A stretch of 64,000 bases of DNA, taken from positions 5,253,202-5,317,201 of the forward strand of contig NC_087393.1 of the NCBI RefSeq assembly GCF_963675165.1, in the 5' to 3' direction. The notes under the pieces were generated by a model. That model did not search any database. It worked only from the letters and a program-made list of their open reading frames with translations, and was not told the origin of the DNA. Shown one piece after another: positions 32,244-51,152 of the stretch. The DNA comes from Halichondria panicea. Taxonomy: Eukaryota; Porifera; Demospongiae; Suberitida; Halichondriidae. How positions within the stretch are numbered: position 1 is the stretch's first letter; every line of letters begins with the position of its first letter. The translations under genes were made by a program, and so were the position numbers.

Positions 32244-34979
32244 CTACAGGGATTCTAAATCTAAAATAATAGAGTCCACAGTCTGGGTAACGACAGAAGC
32301 TTCCTCCGCAGTTAGAGTAACGACAGGGGCTTCCTCCACAGCCTGAGTAACGACAGGGGCTTCCTCGGTAATGATAGGGACATCCTCCAAAGTTTGAGTA
32401 ACGATAGGGGCTTCCTCCGCAGTTAGAGTAATGAGAGGGGCATTCTCTACAGTCTGAGTAACGACAGGGGCTTCCTCGGTAATGATAGGGACATCCTCCA
32501 CAGTTTGAGTAACGACAGGAGCTTCCTCGATAACGATAGGGACTTCCTCCGCAGTTAGAGTAATGATAGGGGCTTCCTCCGCAGTTAGAGTAATGATAGG
32601 GGCTTCCTCCGCAGTCTGAGTAACGAGAGGGGGTTCCTCAACAGTCTGATTAATGGCAGAGGTATCCTCATTATTGTTCTCCGAGGGCTTGTCTTGTTCG
32701 CTGCTAACTATGATAGTGAGAGCACCACACTCAACAATACGACCTCCATCCTCTTGTTGTTCTTTCTTCCTCCTCTCTACAGGAGACTCCTTCAGCTTTG
32801 TTACACTGTAGCCGACAGCTGCACATTCCTCGCTATCTTGAAGGGTCAGGAGAGAATCTTCAGGGCCTGAGGATTCAAGTGTGTCAACCTCACAGCTAGG
32901 AGATGGTGAGGAAGACCAGTCTCGATGATACCGTACTCCCATACGTGCAGTGTCCAGATGAACTGTTTGATCCTCAGCGTAAGGCAAGGCTAGTCGTATA
33001 GAGGAGTCGAGAATATGTTCGTGAGATGATTGAAATAGAGTGGAATATCGAAGATTAGACATCTCTATGTTGTCCTGATCGTCAGGGGCAGACGTGTGAT
33101 TAGCTCCAGCTGGTGCGAACATCTGGTGGGCGGTAGACGGTGATATGGGCCTTGGATCATCCGGAGTGGGGGTGAGACTAATAACTGACGATTGATGATT
33201 GTAATGATGTCCAGTGGCTCCGGGGATGGACAGGGAAGATGGGTGGGAGTCAGGGAGCGGAATATGCAACATTTTAGCAATTCTTGTCATTTTGGCTCCT
33301 CGAAGTTTGTCTCTGGATCGCTGGATGACTTGCTTAGCGGCAATGCATCGAATGTGGTCCTCGAATTGGAAACGACCGGAGAGAGCCGGCTTCTTCTGTT
33401 TGGAGGCGCGGCTGTGGATAGTGACAAATAGGGAGCAGCTAGTGGCAGGATCAGCCGTGATGTCCACATCCTGCAAGGGGGCGGGGCATTGTGAGGGAAT
33501 GATTGCAGTAGAGGTTAATGAACTATTGGTGCGTGTATGCCTTGTTTAATAATTGTTGATTTAAGACTTGTCTTTCAATTATACTCAAACGATGCTTAAG
33601 ACACTGAAATTGAACAATTATAGTTCAAGTTAGTGGCAGTCAAACTTATACCGAATTTCCAGCCTTTAAAAATGGAATATTTGGACTTTGATCTAAACAC
33701 ACTATCTTAGCTGCCATAACTTCAAAAATTTTATGATTTTCTGAAAGCTTAGAAAAAGACCTTTCAAATGATGTCATCAAATTTCATATTTGAGAAATAA
33801 AATAATTTGCAATTTGGCGATACCATGGATAATAGCCCATGGTCCAAGGCCGAAAAATGGCAAATTATAACCCCGACAAAATTTTGGATCGAAACGCATC
33901 ATTTGAAAGGTCTCTTTCTCAGCTTTCAGAAAATCATAAAATTTTTGACATTGGATCAACGATACTAAAATTAATGGCTGCTGAAAGATTCAAGTTATGG
34001 ACCCACCTGTAGGAAAGCAATAAAGTGGATGATTCCCCAGCCAAGTCTGGTTTTGTCCGGGTCAACTAGAAGGAACTCTGTCTCCGTGACAACCATGAAA
34101 TGATTCGACGCCTTCTCACCAATAGTGACAACACAAGCCACAAGGTCACAGTTATCTATAGACAAGAAACACACAGCTTACAATTATTTACAAACTTGCA
34201 GAAACTTTAATCAGATAAATAAATACGTAAAAACCACTAATTATATTCGAACACACTCACTTAGGTCAACAACGTCCCCCACTTGACCCGAGTTGCTAGG
34301 CAACGTGAGAGGTAATTCTCGTTCCTCTGTCCCAGACATTTGCTGACTCAGCATTCTGATGGCAAAGAAGACTCTCATTGCTTTGCGAGCTCTCTCGTTC
34401 TCTCCACAGGGTAGTCGCCGTGTGAAGTCTATTCCAGTTAGGGGCGTGTCAGTTGGTGGGAGGAGCATGGCAGCATCCATCATCAGGTATGGCACCTTCA
34501 CATGAAAAGACTGGAGGGGGGGGGGCAAGATGGAGGATTATAAATATAAAAAATTGTGGAAATTGTAAATTTTAGACGCGTACTTTTTCGTTGTGATACT
34601 CATCTTCAAACATGTCCAGGAAAATCTCGTCTGCCGTTCCCTGGGGTTAGAGGTCAAGTTCAAAGGTCATGTGGTCAAACTGGAAATATGCATGCACACC
34701 TTGTAAAACAGTCGTAGCTGTAGTATGGATGATTCGTATATGCTCTCAATGAGTGCAATGTGGTGGTCGCTTAGTCCAGTCACATGAGCACCAGGTGATG
34801 TCATACTATCCCCTCCGAGCAACAGCTTGAGCAACATGGTGGCCATTTTGAGCGTAACCAATCGGATACAGTTACTGGTGACAGTGGAGGTATCCAAGAT
34901 CGAGAGGATGAGCGTGATGACCTCATTGTTATAGCCTGTAGCCTTGGAGCCCTACACCACAGATAGAAGTCCAATTATG

Positions 34980-35053
<74 letters not shown>

Positions 35054-38000
35054 TATAAAACAGACTACAGCTAGTGGCCATCCATAATGTAGCATCAACA
35101 GTAGCCTTCAAGGATAAGCACACACTCAGAGCTGCTTACCTGAGATGATAGAGGAGTGAGGGAGAAGGCCTCCAGTAGACGAGGGTGAACACCTGAGCAA
35201 TAACCAGCAGCATAACGAGCATATACAGTACAACTATGAGTACACACAGTACATGTCTATTAGGGTATTGCCTATAATTATTACAGCTGTGTGGTGGTGT
35301 CAGGCTGACCTTTATTCTTGACCAGTGAGTAAATGAGAGCCAGAGCAAACAAACACTTTGAATCGTCTGAGCGCACAGCGAGGGCACTCATGAGGGCGTC
35401 CAGGAAGACTGTGCTCACTACAGGGATGTTGCCATGGTGACTCGGAGAGGTGGGAGGGGTCTTTGCCTGTAATGACATAATAGCTAAGAGTACTAAAATT
35501 AATATTAATGTTGAATAAGGTGGATTCTTAAATTCGTTGAACACAAGTTACTCACACTTCTCTTAGGGCTCTTTCTTGCTGGGCTCTTTTGCGATGGACT
35601 CTGACCTTCTGGAGCCGCTGGTTGCTGGGCAGCCAGAACACTCTACACAGACACAAACACATTGTTACAATGGCTGCAGCAATGTCAGCACACTACTAAT
35701 AAAGCCCCTACAATGTAGTATGAATGATTGACCTTGCTAGCTATTGTACACTATCCGTTCACTGTTAGTTTTCCTAACAAGCAAGAAACCCTCCACACAT
35801 ACTTAACGCACAGGTGGTACACACGACTACAGTACAGGTGGTATGAGACTAACGTCAGCGTGTGGAGAAGCCTCGATGAGCACGTATTGCTGGTCCACCA
35901 CAGTGTCAGTGTAGCCCTCCACACTACTGGACGCATGACCTTGAGCTTGACGCATGTGAGACATGGACTCCGTACTCGAGCCCTCCTCTACTGGAGGAAT
36001 GAAAAAATGACATGAGGATCATCTCGTGTATATACTAACAAACAAGGCCAATCACTTAACCTTAGCAGGTACAGAATACAGAAGTCAATCACTACACAGT
36101 GGGACCACTATTAGGCTCTGTACGCTTACCGTGTAGCGGGTAATTTTCGTGGGGTAAAAAATTCGTTTATCTGGAAAACGGTGGTTTTAGCGAGTAAAAA
36201 TTTTGTTTAGTCTCGTTGCCTGCACTGCATTTATACGTTCCGGTAAGCCATGCCTACGTTAAAATTTCGTGGAGGTCAGCTTGCCCACAAAAATAACAAA
36301 TTTTTTACCCCGCAAAAATTACCCGCTATATGGTAGTCTACACACTTGAGGTCTATTAGAGCATTTCTTCTTTTGGCTTTTAAGGTGATGGGAACAGGGT
36401 TGTTTGTATACAGGAATTAAAATTTACATGTATGTAAGTGACTGTACCGATCTCCTCTTTGTTCCTGCCACTGATTCTGTTCCGTACGGTGACTGGACGT
36501 GCTGGTATGTATCCACTGGCCCCAGGCACTGTCTCCGAGTTGAGGGAGACGTCTAGACTAGCTGTGGGGGGTACAAAAGCACACACTCCACTGAACGATG
36601 CACTGTCCCTCTTGTTATCCTGCGTGCGTGTGGGGGGTAATATCAAGTTATGATCGAGAGCTTCAATATTTCACCGACCGTGGATGGGGTAGCTGAGAGA
36701 GAGGGCGGTAGGGAGAGGGTGGAGTCTCCAGTCAGAATGAAGTAGGCTAGCTGGGTGACCACAGCCGGGTTACTGAGAGTCAGGAACACCTGGACAGGGA
36801 GGGGGGGGGGTTAAAACAGTACCAACTAGAGCAGTTGTTCTCACTTGAGAGAGCAGAAAGAGTGCTATCTTGGAGCTGATGCGAGGGCTTTCCTCCTGTG
36901 AAAAGAAACAATCATAAATACATGTACCATAATTATTACTATAATGTTTTGCGAGCATGAAACATACGCGAACTTTGCGAGTGTTGATCACTTTGCAACA
37001 ATAATCGCAAAACCTGAACTAGTACTGGTAATTACACACGATCCTTGCCAGAATGCAAGAGTTAAATCGCAAAGGGTCCATTTTTCTGCTGATTTGGCTC
37101 AAGGTTTTTCACCAGCAAAATATTCTAGTAATACGGTACCTCCTACATGTACTAGGCACTACACACACCTCATCCGGCCAAGCCTGGTCGCTCAGGGAGT
37201 AGACATAGAGAGGTATGAGGAGTCTGTTGAGGAGGTGGTCCACTAGGACGGCATTGAGAGGCTCCACCCCTAGAGACTGGATGTCACCAATGTAGTGGAG
37301 GTGGTCCAAGTGCTCAGCCACTGACTCCTCGAGACGACCACGATTCAGATGGCTGCAGGAGAAAGTATACATGTCACTATAATCATTCAGAGAGTTCTAC
37401 TGTTACAATAGCAGATAATTATGATAACTGTACATAAAATGTAGCACAAGTTAGTCCCGCGGGCCATACTTAACTGATTGAACTGATTTGATACTACAGT
37501 CTTCAAAGTATGGCCCGCGAGACTAGTAAAAAGGTAGGCTTGATAGCTAATTAATTTTTATTCACATATTTTGGTTTCAATAACAACACTGTAACTACAC
37601 ACATATCAGACCTACTAGTACAGTACATGTGAGTATAGTAACTGACTGTGCTTGTGAGATGAGGCATTCATCCAGCTCTATGATGTGGTTGCCTATGAAC
37701 CAGATCAGGTTAGAGAAGTAAGGGGCAGCTGTCTTGTTGCGAATGTACTCAAGCATGTTCTTGTCATCCACTGCAAGCAAAGATACACAGTTATCCTTAT
37801 TATTAATACACTGTCATACTAGTATTTCATCCTTAGAGGTTTTCAGGTACATGTACATGTAGGAGGTTGAGGAATGCTTCAGAGTGTAAAGTTACTCATG
37901 CATAGGTTTACATACAGCCCAGCAGTAATTTAATTATAACTTATGCATAAGACACTCTGCAGCATTCCCTCAACCTCTACATGAAAATCTCTATACAAGG

Positions 38001-39102
38001 AGTTGCATACAAGGTCTTGTCTATAAGCATCAAGCATCAATACACACACAGCCTCACACCCCACACAGCCTCACACTTTCCACACACACACACACACACC
38101 CACACACACAGCCTCACCTTTGAAGACGTTGAGTGTGAGTGTCCTCACTGCAATTCGTACCATAGTCTCAGAATGGTTGAAGAACTTTATAGCCTCCGTG
38201 TAGAGGGGGAAGTCCCTAAGATGCTCGTTGTAGAAGAAATGTATAGTGTGAGAGTTGAGTCTGAAGGAGAGAGTCTTGACAAAGGAGATGTAGTAAGCCA
38301 GCACTTCCTCATCAGAGAAGTCCAACTTGAGGACAATGATGGAGTTCACATGGTTGTTGGAGAGGAGGTAGTCTGTGGGGGGTGAGCATGGTGGGGGTAA
38401 GGGTAATGCTGTTCTGTGGGGGGGAGCATGGTGGGGGGTAAGGGTAATGCTGTTCTGTGGAGGTAGTATTATAGGATTTCCTGTACTAATTTTTGTTTGG
38501 ACACAAAAAGTTAACATCTTTTAGGGATGCTAAACTAATGTACAGTGGGCTATGTGAATCGGGTTGTGTATATTTAACATGTTAACACACACGGTGACAA
38601 TTCCTTACAGATGGCCGTCTCATTTTTGATGTTTTCAAACAGAATGTTAAGTGTCTGCAGTAGCTGCACACACACAAACCGACCACACCTCTGTGTCAGC
38701 GTTCGGAGAAAGAAAGATTGCATATTCTTCTCCAAAAAAAAGCTACAGAAATATTAAATAAATAGCAAATATCAGACATGATTACGAGAGGCTTACTCGA
38801 ATACCCTCGAGTCATTTTGATCACCCCAGATGAGGATCTCAGCAATGGACCTGAATGTCTCCACCAGTAGCTGTCTGTTGTGATCTGTCACCACTGTGTT
38901 GCGCTGAAGTACTTGGTAATTGAACCTGAGTGTGTGATCGTATTTCAGCTCACGTAAAAAAGCTCTCATTTATATTATACCACAGACGATCATCTCTAGG
39001 CCCTCAACACATATCTCACTTCAGCTGTTCCAGGGAGTGTGCTTTCTTTGGTTTCCACAGAACTTCATTCCACCAATTCTTATGTCTTTGTATGACAGAC
39101 AT
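32244..39102 (-). CDS. CLEC16A: CLEC16A / GOP-1 endolysosomal protein
   Basis: About 17-18 exons. Exon 1 (39020-39102) starts [15 protein letters not shown] and ends HSLEQLK; exon 2 has [20 protein letters not shown]. The conserved N-terminal domain continues with [68 protein letters not shown] and [18 protein letters not shown]. Later exons have [20 protein letters not shown] (34241-34510) and [20 protein letters not shown] (near 34050). CLEC16A controls endosome and lysosome maturation and mitophagy through the E3 ligase NRDP1; despite its name it is not a real lectin. The last exon (32244-33476) has [16 protein letters not shown] and then a long lineage-specific tail ending in many copies of an 11-17 residue unit ([17 protein letters not shown]). 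Confidence 0.93.
33605..33985. mobile_element. Composite of two repeat families in a CLEC16A intron
   Basis: 33605-33700 matches the second intron repeat family (GAAATTGAACAATTATAGTT; compare 45825-46085), and 33705-33985 is a CATAACTT-type foldback MITE with the usual central CCATGGTCCAAGGCCGAAAA. Confidence 0.65.
34980..35052. repeat. (AC)n microsatellite, about 36 units
   Basis: Lies about 27 bp from a CLEC16A splice acceptor. Confidence 0.95.
36129..36333. mobile_element. TA-flanked MITE (CCGTATAGCG family)
   Basis: Inverted ends CCGTGTAGCGGGTAATTTTC and CCATATAGCGGGTAATTTTT (complement), then both continue GGGGTAAAAAATT. Flanked by TA. In a CLEC16A intron. Confidence 0.85.
36929..37137. 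mobile_element. MITE with TTTTGCGAGCAT motif, copy 1
   Basis: About 200 bp; starts near TATAATGTTTTGCGAGCATG and ends AAATATTCTAGTAATACGGT, imperfect inverted ends. The interior ACGATCCTTGCCAGAAYGCA is shared with 42065-42259. Confidence 0.65.
37449..37531. repeat. Small hairpin element (TAGTCCCGCGGGCC ends)
   Basis: Arms TAGTCCCGCGGGCCATACTT and (complement) TAGTCTCGCGGGCCATACTT surround about 40 bp. Probably related to the hairpin in CHTF18 intron 1 (11990). Confidence 0.6.
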
Positions 39103-39380
39103 TTCTGTAGCCGTAGCTCACCTCAAACAATAAACAAAGTTCTTATTCGCCTATGCTTTTAGTGTTATGTACTAGTATGTATAGTATGTAGCAGCTAGTT
39201 GAAAATGTAGAAATCAGTGATGTGGTAATGATTGTTAAGCTAAACAATAAAGTACAAAGGTCAGAGTCTAAATTAAAAGGTCAAGTTTATGCTGACTCAG
39301 CATAATAATTATGGTAAAGGTCGATAATGTAACTGTAAAAAACAATGAAATTGTTTCTATGACAACCACACTAAAACAAG
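39103..39380. promoter_or_regulatory. Shared divergent promoter, CLEC16A / CFAP52
   Basis: 278 bp between the two start codons of oppositely transcribed genes. No TATA box is obvious. Confidence 0.6.
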
Positions 39381-42287
39381 ATGGAGTCTGAAGGAGAAGG
39401 CATTCAAACACTTGAACTCGTGTCCACGCTTGGATTTGAAGGTAACTAAAAGTAGCATCAGTAGATATGATAATGTACAATTGACCTATCTATCCTTGTA
39501 GGGAGCATATCAGGCGGTGTGTTGGCACATCCTCATGGCCAGCATATCGTCTACCCTCTAGGATGCAATGTTATTATCAAGAACATTGTCAATCATGAGC
39601 AGGACTTCCTCCGAGGGCATTCTAATAACATCTCGTGTCTTGCTTGCTCCCAGTCCGGAGAGTTCCTAGCCTCTGGGCAAGTGACACACATGGGATTCAA
39701 AGCTGACGTCATTATATGGCAGTTTAGCAATCGCTCCCTCTATTGCCGACTGACCCTACACAAGGTCAAAGTGCAGGCCATTTCATTTTCCCCCAATGAC
39801 AAATTTCTGGCCACTCTTGGAGGACCAGACGACAACAGGTGCGGGCTACCGTTATAATGTATGCCTAAAATTGTTTTATAAATCATGTGTTTTCTCTCTA
39901 GTATTGTGATTTGGGACATAGCCAATAAGGAGGCAGTGTGTGGGAGTCTGGCCTCCATGCAGAGTACAGGTCCCGTCCTCTCCCTCTCATTCAGCAAAAC
40001 CAGAGATGATCTCCTCGTCACAGGAGGAAAGTAAGAACCCTTGCCTTAGCTACTATTACTTGTAGAACGATGGTGTATTTAGATCTGAGTAACCATACTG
40101 TACAGCACGCTCTATATATTGTAGCTATCATACTGTACAGAATGTATTTTGATAGCCATATGTATGTCTGATGTGAGGTCATTGTTTTCTCCTCTAATTT
40201 ATGCAGTAAGACTCTGCGTGTGTGGGAGCTCAATCCAGCCACTCGTAAGGTTATACCCACTGACTGCAACCTGGGCCAGCTCAAGAGGATCATCAACTGT
40301 GTTAAAATCTCTCATGACGACCAGTTCATGTACTGTGGGACCACCAGTGGGGATATACTGCAGGTAACAAGCATGCAGAGTGTGTCTTAGCCTAATTACT
40401 GCCATTGTCTTTGTGCAGGTGAATATTGCAACAAGTCTGTTCAGTAACTATGGGCCTATGAAGGACAAGTACAGTCTGGGGGTGACTGCTATCCATCTTC
40501 TGCCCTCAGGCAACCTCCTCATTGGCACTGGAGAGGGGAGGATTGTGGAAAGCACAGGGGCTCCCCACTTTAAGCGAGTGCGATCGTGCAAGGTGGCTGG
40601 TGGTATCACTTCTATAACTCTGAGAGGAAATGGCTCAGAGTTTTATGTGGGGACAAATCTCTCACAAATGTTCAAGTTCCAGTTTCACGATTTCTCCAGC
40701 TCTGAATTGATTGCCTCCTGTCACCACAGTGGAGTCACTGACATTGTCTTTCCCACGTGAGTACTAATTCTATAATAATATAGTGAATATGTACTGCCTG
40801 AGAGCAGGCACAGAAGCTTCCCTAGGCCATGAAATTAATAATTATAGAGATCAAACAGTATGGCCAGTATATGGAGTGTTTATTTATGTATTCTTTGTTC
40901 TGCAGGGAGTCATCGGAGCTGTTTGCAACTAGTAGTAAGAATGATGTTCGTGTTTGGCATACTGAGACTGGGAAGGAGCTGCTTAGGATCAGTGTACCTA
41001 ATATCACCTGTCACACTATCAACATCACTCCTGATGGAAAGGCTATCATTACAGGTACCTGAACTACACTAGCCTGTGTAGGTGTGTGGTGTTTGAACTA
41101 TTATCATTTTGAGTGCTCTTATGCCATAGGATGGGATGATGGCAAGATCCGTGCGTACTACCCGGAGTCTGGCAAACCAATGTACACTATCCAGGATGCC
41201 CACAACAAGGTACAGTGTAACCACACACACACAATATTCATGTAATAAGTGACGTGTAAGCTTACAGTATCTTATTATTTTCCTTCAATACTTATACCCA
41301 CTTCCTCCCTCTATCAGGGCGTGACTGCAGTAGCTTGTTCATCTAATAGCCGTTGTCTGATCAGTGGCGGCGGTGAGGGTCAAGTGAGAGTGTGGGAGAT
41401 ATTACCAAAGAAACAGTTTATGAGAGAAGCTCTCAAGGAACACAAGGGAGCAGTCACTTGCATCAAGATACGCAACAACGATCAGGAGGTAAGGACACTG
41501 TACAGTATTGTGCAGTGCTGCTAATATGACTATGTTTCTAAATTATGCTGCAGTGTGTTACAGCTAGCACTGATGGAACCTGCATCATATGGGACTTAGT
41601 GTAAGTTTACAAGGGCCTATAAGAACCGGGGGGGGGGGGAGAAGCTGGGAGCAAATCCCCCTGGATGAGTATGTAATGTTTATATTTTAACATAGAAAGA
41701 ATGGATCACAGTTTGTCAATTCTCTGCAGGCGTTTTGTTCGCAATCAAGTGATATTTGCCAACACGATGTTCCGTACTGTTTGCTATCGTCCCGATGAGT
41801 GTCAGATCATTACCTCTGGGACAGACCGTAAGATTGGCTACTGGGAGGTGTATGATGGCTCACAGATCAGAGAACTGGACGGTTCAAAGTCCGACTCCAT
41901 TAATGGCATGGACATCCACGGCAAGTTCTTTGTCACTGGAGGAGGAGACAAGTTCATCAAGGTACAGTATAGTAACTAAAAAATAAAATGAAAAGTACAC
42001 ACACTATCAGTATTATTGTTGGTACAACACTTACATTGAACATGTACATACACAGTGCGTAATAATATCGTATTACTAGAATGTTTTGCGAGCATCAAGC
42101 ATAATTATGTGAACTGTGCGAGGGTTGATCAATTTGCCCAAAAAATCGTAAATACAAACGATCCTTGCCAGAACGCAATAGTTATAATTATTGCAAGGTC
42201 AATTTTTATGCTGATTTGACTCAATCGCAAAGGCTTTTCATCTACAAAATAATACGGTATTGACTCTCCTTCACACACACCCACACA

Positions 42288-42360
<73 letters not shown>

Positions 42361-42559
42361 CACTGTGTAGGTGTGGGACTATGATGCAGGTGATGTGACT
42401 CACGTGGGTACAGGACACAGTGGTGACATCAATAGTGTCAAGATCTCTCCAGACGGACGTCACATAGTCAGTGTGAGTGAGGACGGTGGTATACTGAGGT
42501 GGAGGTACCCCTACACCATGGAGGACTCTATGGGAGAGCTCACTATTGAACAAAACTGA
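39381..42559 (+). CDS. CFAP52: Cilia protein CFAP52 (WDR16)
   Basis: Eleven exons: 39381-39441, 39502-39838, 39902-40030, 40207-40363, 40419-40756, 40906-41054, 41130-41209, 41318-41488, 41554-41600, 41730-41961, 42371-42559. They sum to 1890 bases in frame (629 residues; human CFAP52 is about 620). It starts MESEGEGIQTLELVSTLGFE and consists of WD40 repeats forming two propellers (FLRGHSNNISCLACSQSGEF, TLHKVKVQAISFSPNDKFLA, LKEHKGAVTCIKIR, HSGDINSVKISPDGRHIVSV). It is a microtubule inner protein of motile cilia and flagella. The last intron is largely a (CA)n microsatellite that ends 10 bp before the acceptor. Confidence 0.95.
42065..42259. mobile_element. MITE with TTTTGCGAGCAT motif, copy 2
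   Basis: Same family as 36929-37137; here in the last CFAP52 intron (begins ATCGTATTACTAGAATGTTT, ends AAAATAATACGGTAT). Confidence 0.65.
42273..42358. repeat. (CA)n microsatellite before CFAP52 last exon
   Basis: About 35-40 CA units with a few CCCA variants, ending in CTCCACTGTGTAG, the splice acceptor. Confidence 0.95.
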
Positions 42560-42776
42560 ACACTATTGTAGCATTTAATATCACATGCACTTTCATTATT
42601 TTAATTTAGTTTCTGCTCATTTTTCGTGCTATATAATAATTATTATACATGACTTGTACAGTAGTTAACTTCAACTGTGAAAATATTTTGATGAAAAATC
42701 GTAGCAAAGAGTTCACCAATACTGTGCTAATACATAAACAGAAAAGAGACACACACACATACACACAATCACACAG

Positions 42777-43327
42777 TCATCCCCAAGCTTGAGACTTGCA
42801 GTAGTGTAGAATGAGCTTCTCTCCAGTACCATAACACTGCATACAGGGAGGGAGGTAATAAAGCAATGGCTCCAATCCTCCCCCGCTCTCCACCATGCTT
42901 CCCCTCTCTCCACTCTCTTAGGCCTAGTCACAGTGATCAACTCCTTACCTGATGCAGAGTGTCCAGATCCTGGTCCAACGGAGGGGCAAAGCACTGACTC
43001 ACATACACAAACTGTACGTAAAGAAACGAATATAATTAACTTAATCAACTATTTAATGTCAATTACTTACTGTTGATTCATCTGGTTCACACTTGATGGC
43101 CTTCCTGAGCCACTGATGCAGCCAACCCACAGTCTTGTCACTCTCCACTAGAAACTTGCTTTTGTTGAGTGTCGGAGCATCTCCAGCTGGCTTCAGACTC
43201 ACAGTTACTGTAGACAATGATAACAGCTAATCAGTAACAAGACTATGCTGTCAGTATTATATGCTGCCACAAAATAAGGTCATAGCTCACTCTTTCGAAC
43301 AGCCTGTTTCTCATTAGCAGTGGCCAT
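42777..43327 (-). CDS. ATG12: Ubiquitin-like autophagy protein ATG12
   Basis: Four exons (43291-43327, 43071-43207, 42949-43011, 42777-42836) give 98 residues. ATG12 is conjugated to ATG5, and the conjugate with ATG16L1 acts as the E3 that lipidates ATG8/LC3. The ubiquitin fold is covered: ITVSLKPAGDAPTLNKSKFL, TVGWLHQWLRKAI, FVYVSQCFAPPLDQDLDTLH and LILHYCKSQAWG. The protein ends on the Gly used for conjugation, so no processing is needed, as in all ATG12. It lacks the long N-terminal extension of vertebrate ATG12. Confidence 0.95.
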
Positions 43328-43476
43328 CCCAAGGATCTGACTCTTCTCTTGATCACAGCAAGGGCTCTAGAGAAACTCACTCTAGAGCTACAGAAGAAAC
43401 TCACTGTATCTTTGTTTTGGCTGTTTCTAATTAGAGCACATCAAGAAAGGGGGGGCGTGGTGCCTGTGCTTGCAGC
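43328..43476. promoter_or_regulatory. Shared divergent promoter, ATG12 / MPG
   Basis: Only 149 bp separate the two start codons, which must hold both promoters and both 5' UTRs. Confidence 0.6.
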
Positions 43477-44286
43477 ATGGCAGCTAAGAAGCTAAAGAGA
43501 CAAAGTGAGCAATTCTACTCCTCCCCTGAGCCTAAGAGGAAGAAAATAGATCAAGAGGTAAGATTTTACTTCATCATGGCCGGCTGTCTAGTAGCAATGT
43601 CTATGGAATGCAGTGCAATTACAATCCAATCAAACAATTCATCATAATCGTGATAATTACCCACTGTGTTTTGTCTCCCCCGACAGGCGGACAGATGTGC
43701 CACTGCCTTCTACAGCCAGCCGTGTGAGAGCCTGGCCAAAGCCCTCCTCGGCTGCACACTCGTTAGAGAGACCTCTCCCACTTTACGATTGACGGCCACC
43801 ATTGTTGAAACTGAGGCCTACCTCGGTGGAGAGGACAAAGCTGCTCACTCGTACAATGGAAAACGAACGCCACGAAACGAGGCCATGTACATGGACCCTG
43901 GGACATGCTATGTGTACTCGGTGTATGGTACCCACTCTTGTGTGAACGTGTCCAGCCTTGGAGAGGGTGCTGCGGTTTTGATCCGAGCTTTAGAGCCTGT
44001 AACAGGAGTGGAGAATATGTACACTCGACGGAAGTCGGCTAAGAAGGACAAGGACTTGTGTAATGGACCGGCAAAACTTTGTCAAGCTCTGGATATTGAT
44101 AAGACTTTAAACAAGGTGGACTTGACATCTTGTGCATGTTTGTGGGTGGAGCCTAGATCACATGACCTGGCCGATGATGATATCGTGTGTACAGGTCGAG
44201 TGGGCGTGAACTATGCTGGTACTGAATGGTCAAACAAACATCTGCGATTTTATGTCAAAGGGAACAGATGTGTTAGCAGATTATAA
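43477..44286 (+). CDS. MPG: 3-methyladenine DNA glycosylase (MPG/AAG)
   Basis: Two exons (43477-43557, 43687-44286), 226 residues. It removes alkylated and deaminated purines in base-excision repair. Exon 1 is a basic nuclear leader (MAAKKLKRQSEQFY, PKRKKID). Exon 2 is the glycosylase domain: LAKALLGCTLVRE, ATIVETEAYLGGEDKAAHSY with the catalytic Glu, NGKRTPRNEAMYMDPGTCYV, YSVYGTHSCVNVSS with the intercalating Tyr region, VLIRALEPVTG and NGPAKLCQALDID. Complete for the family; vertebrate forms have a longer N-terminus. Confidence 0.96.
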
Positions 44287-44542
44287 TAATTACTTTATCA
44301 TTCCAGTAATTTTTATTCCATTAATTTAATTTTGTCGTATGCGACTTTCACATACCATGCATAAGAGACAGTTTTGAATAAGATTATGGAATGTACATCT
44401 GTTGTGAACATTGCACACAAAGTTTATAAACAAGTACATCAGTTGCTATGAGGTACATAAGGCAGGACAATAAATTATATAATAATTATAGAGTCAAATC
44501 ATAAAAAATCTTGTGATCTAGAGTAATGCAGTTAGTTGGTGT

Positions 44543-50854
<6,312 letters not shown>

Positions 50855-51152
50855 CAGAAAGTCTATGATCTGATCACACACACACACACTGTGATGTGTA
50901 CTAGAGCATCAAGGAATAATTTGATTGTACTTGCTGCAACTGGTTGTCAGACCACCTTCAATACTTGCTCTCTTGCCGATATAGCTAGATAAATAAATGT
51001 CTATCTGACTAGCCTCTACACTTAGCTAGCTTAGTAGAGTTAGAATAGTCTAATTGTACAACAATTAATCAAACGGTAATGATATTCATAGCCAATCATG
51101 ATTGTTGACAAGTGGGCATTATTTAGAACAGTACACACCCACGTGCTTCGTT
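50855..51152. promoter_or_regulatory. Shared divergent promoter, SMURF / TELO2
   Basis: 298 bp between the two start codons of divergent genes; no TATA box seen. Confidence 0.6.

Noticed and set aside
32244-39102. C-type lectin function for CLEC16A
   Set aside because: The name is historical; no C-type lectin fold is seen and the protein matches the GOP-1/CLEC16A endolysosomal family.
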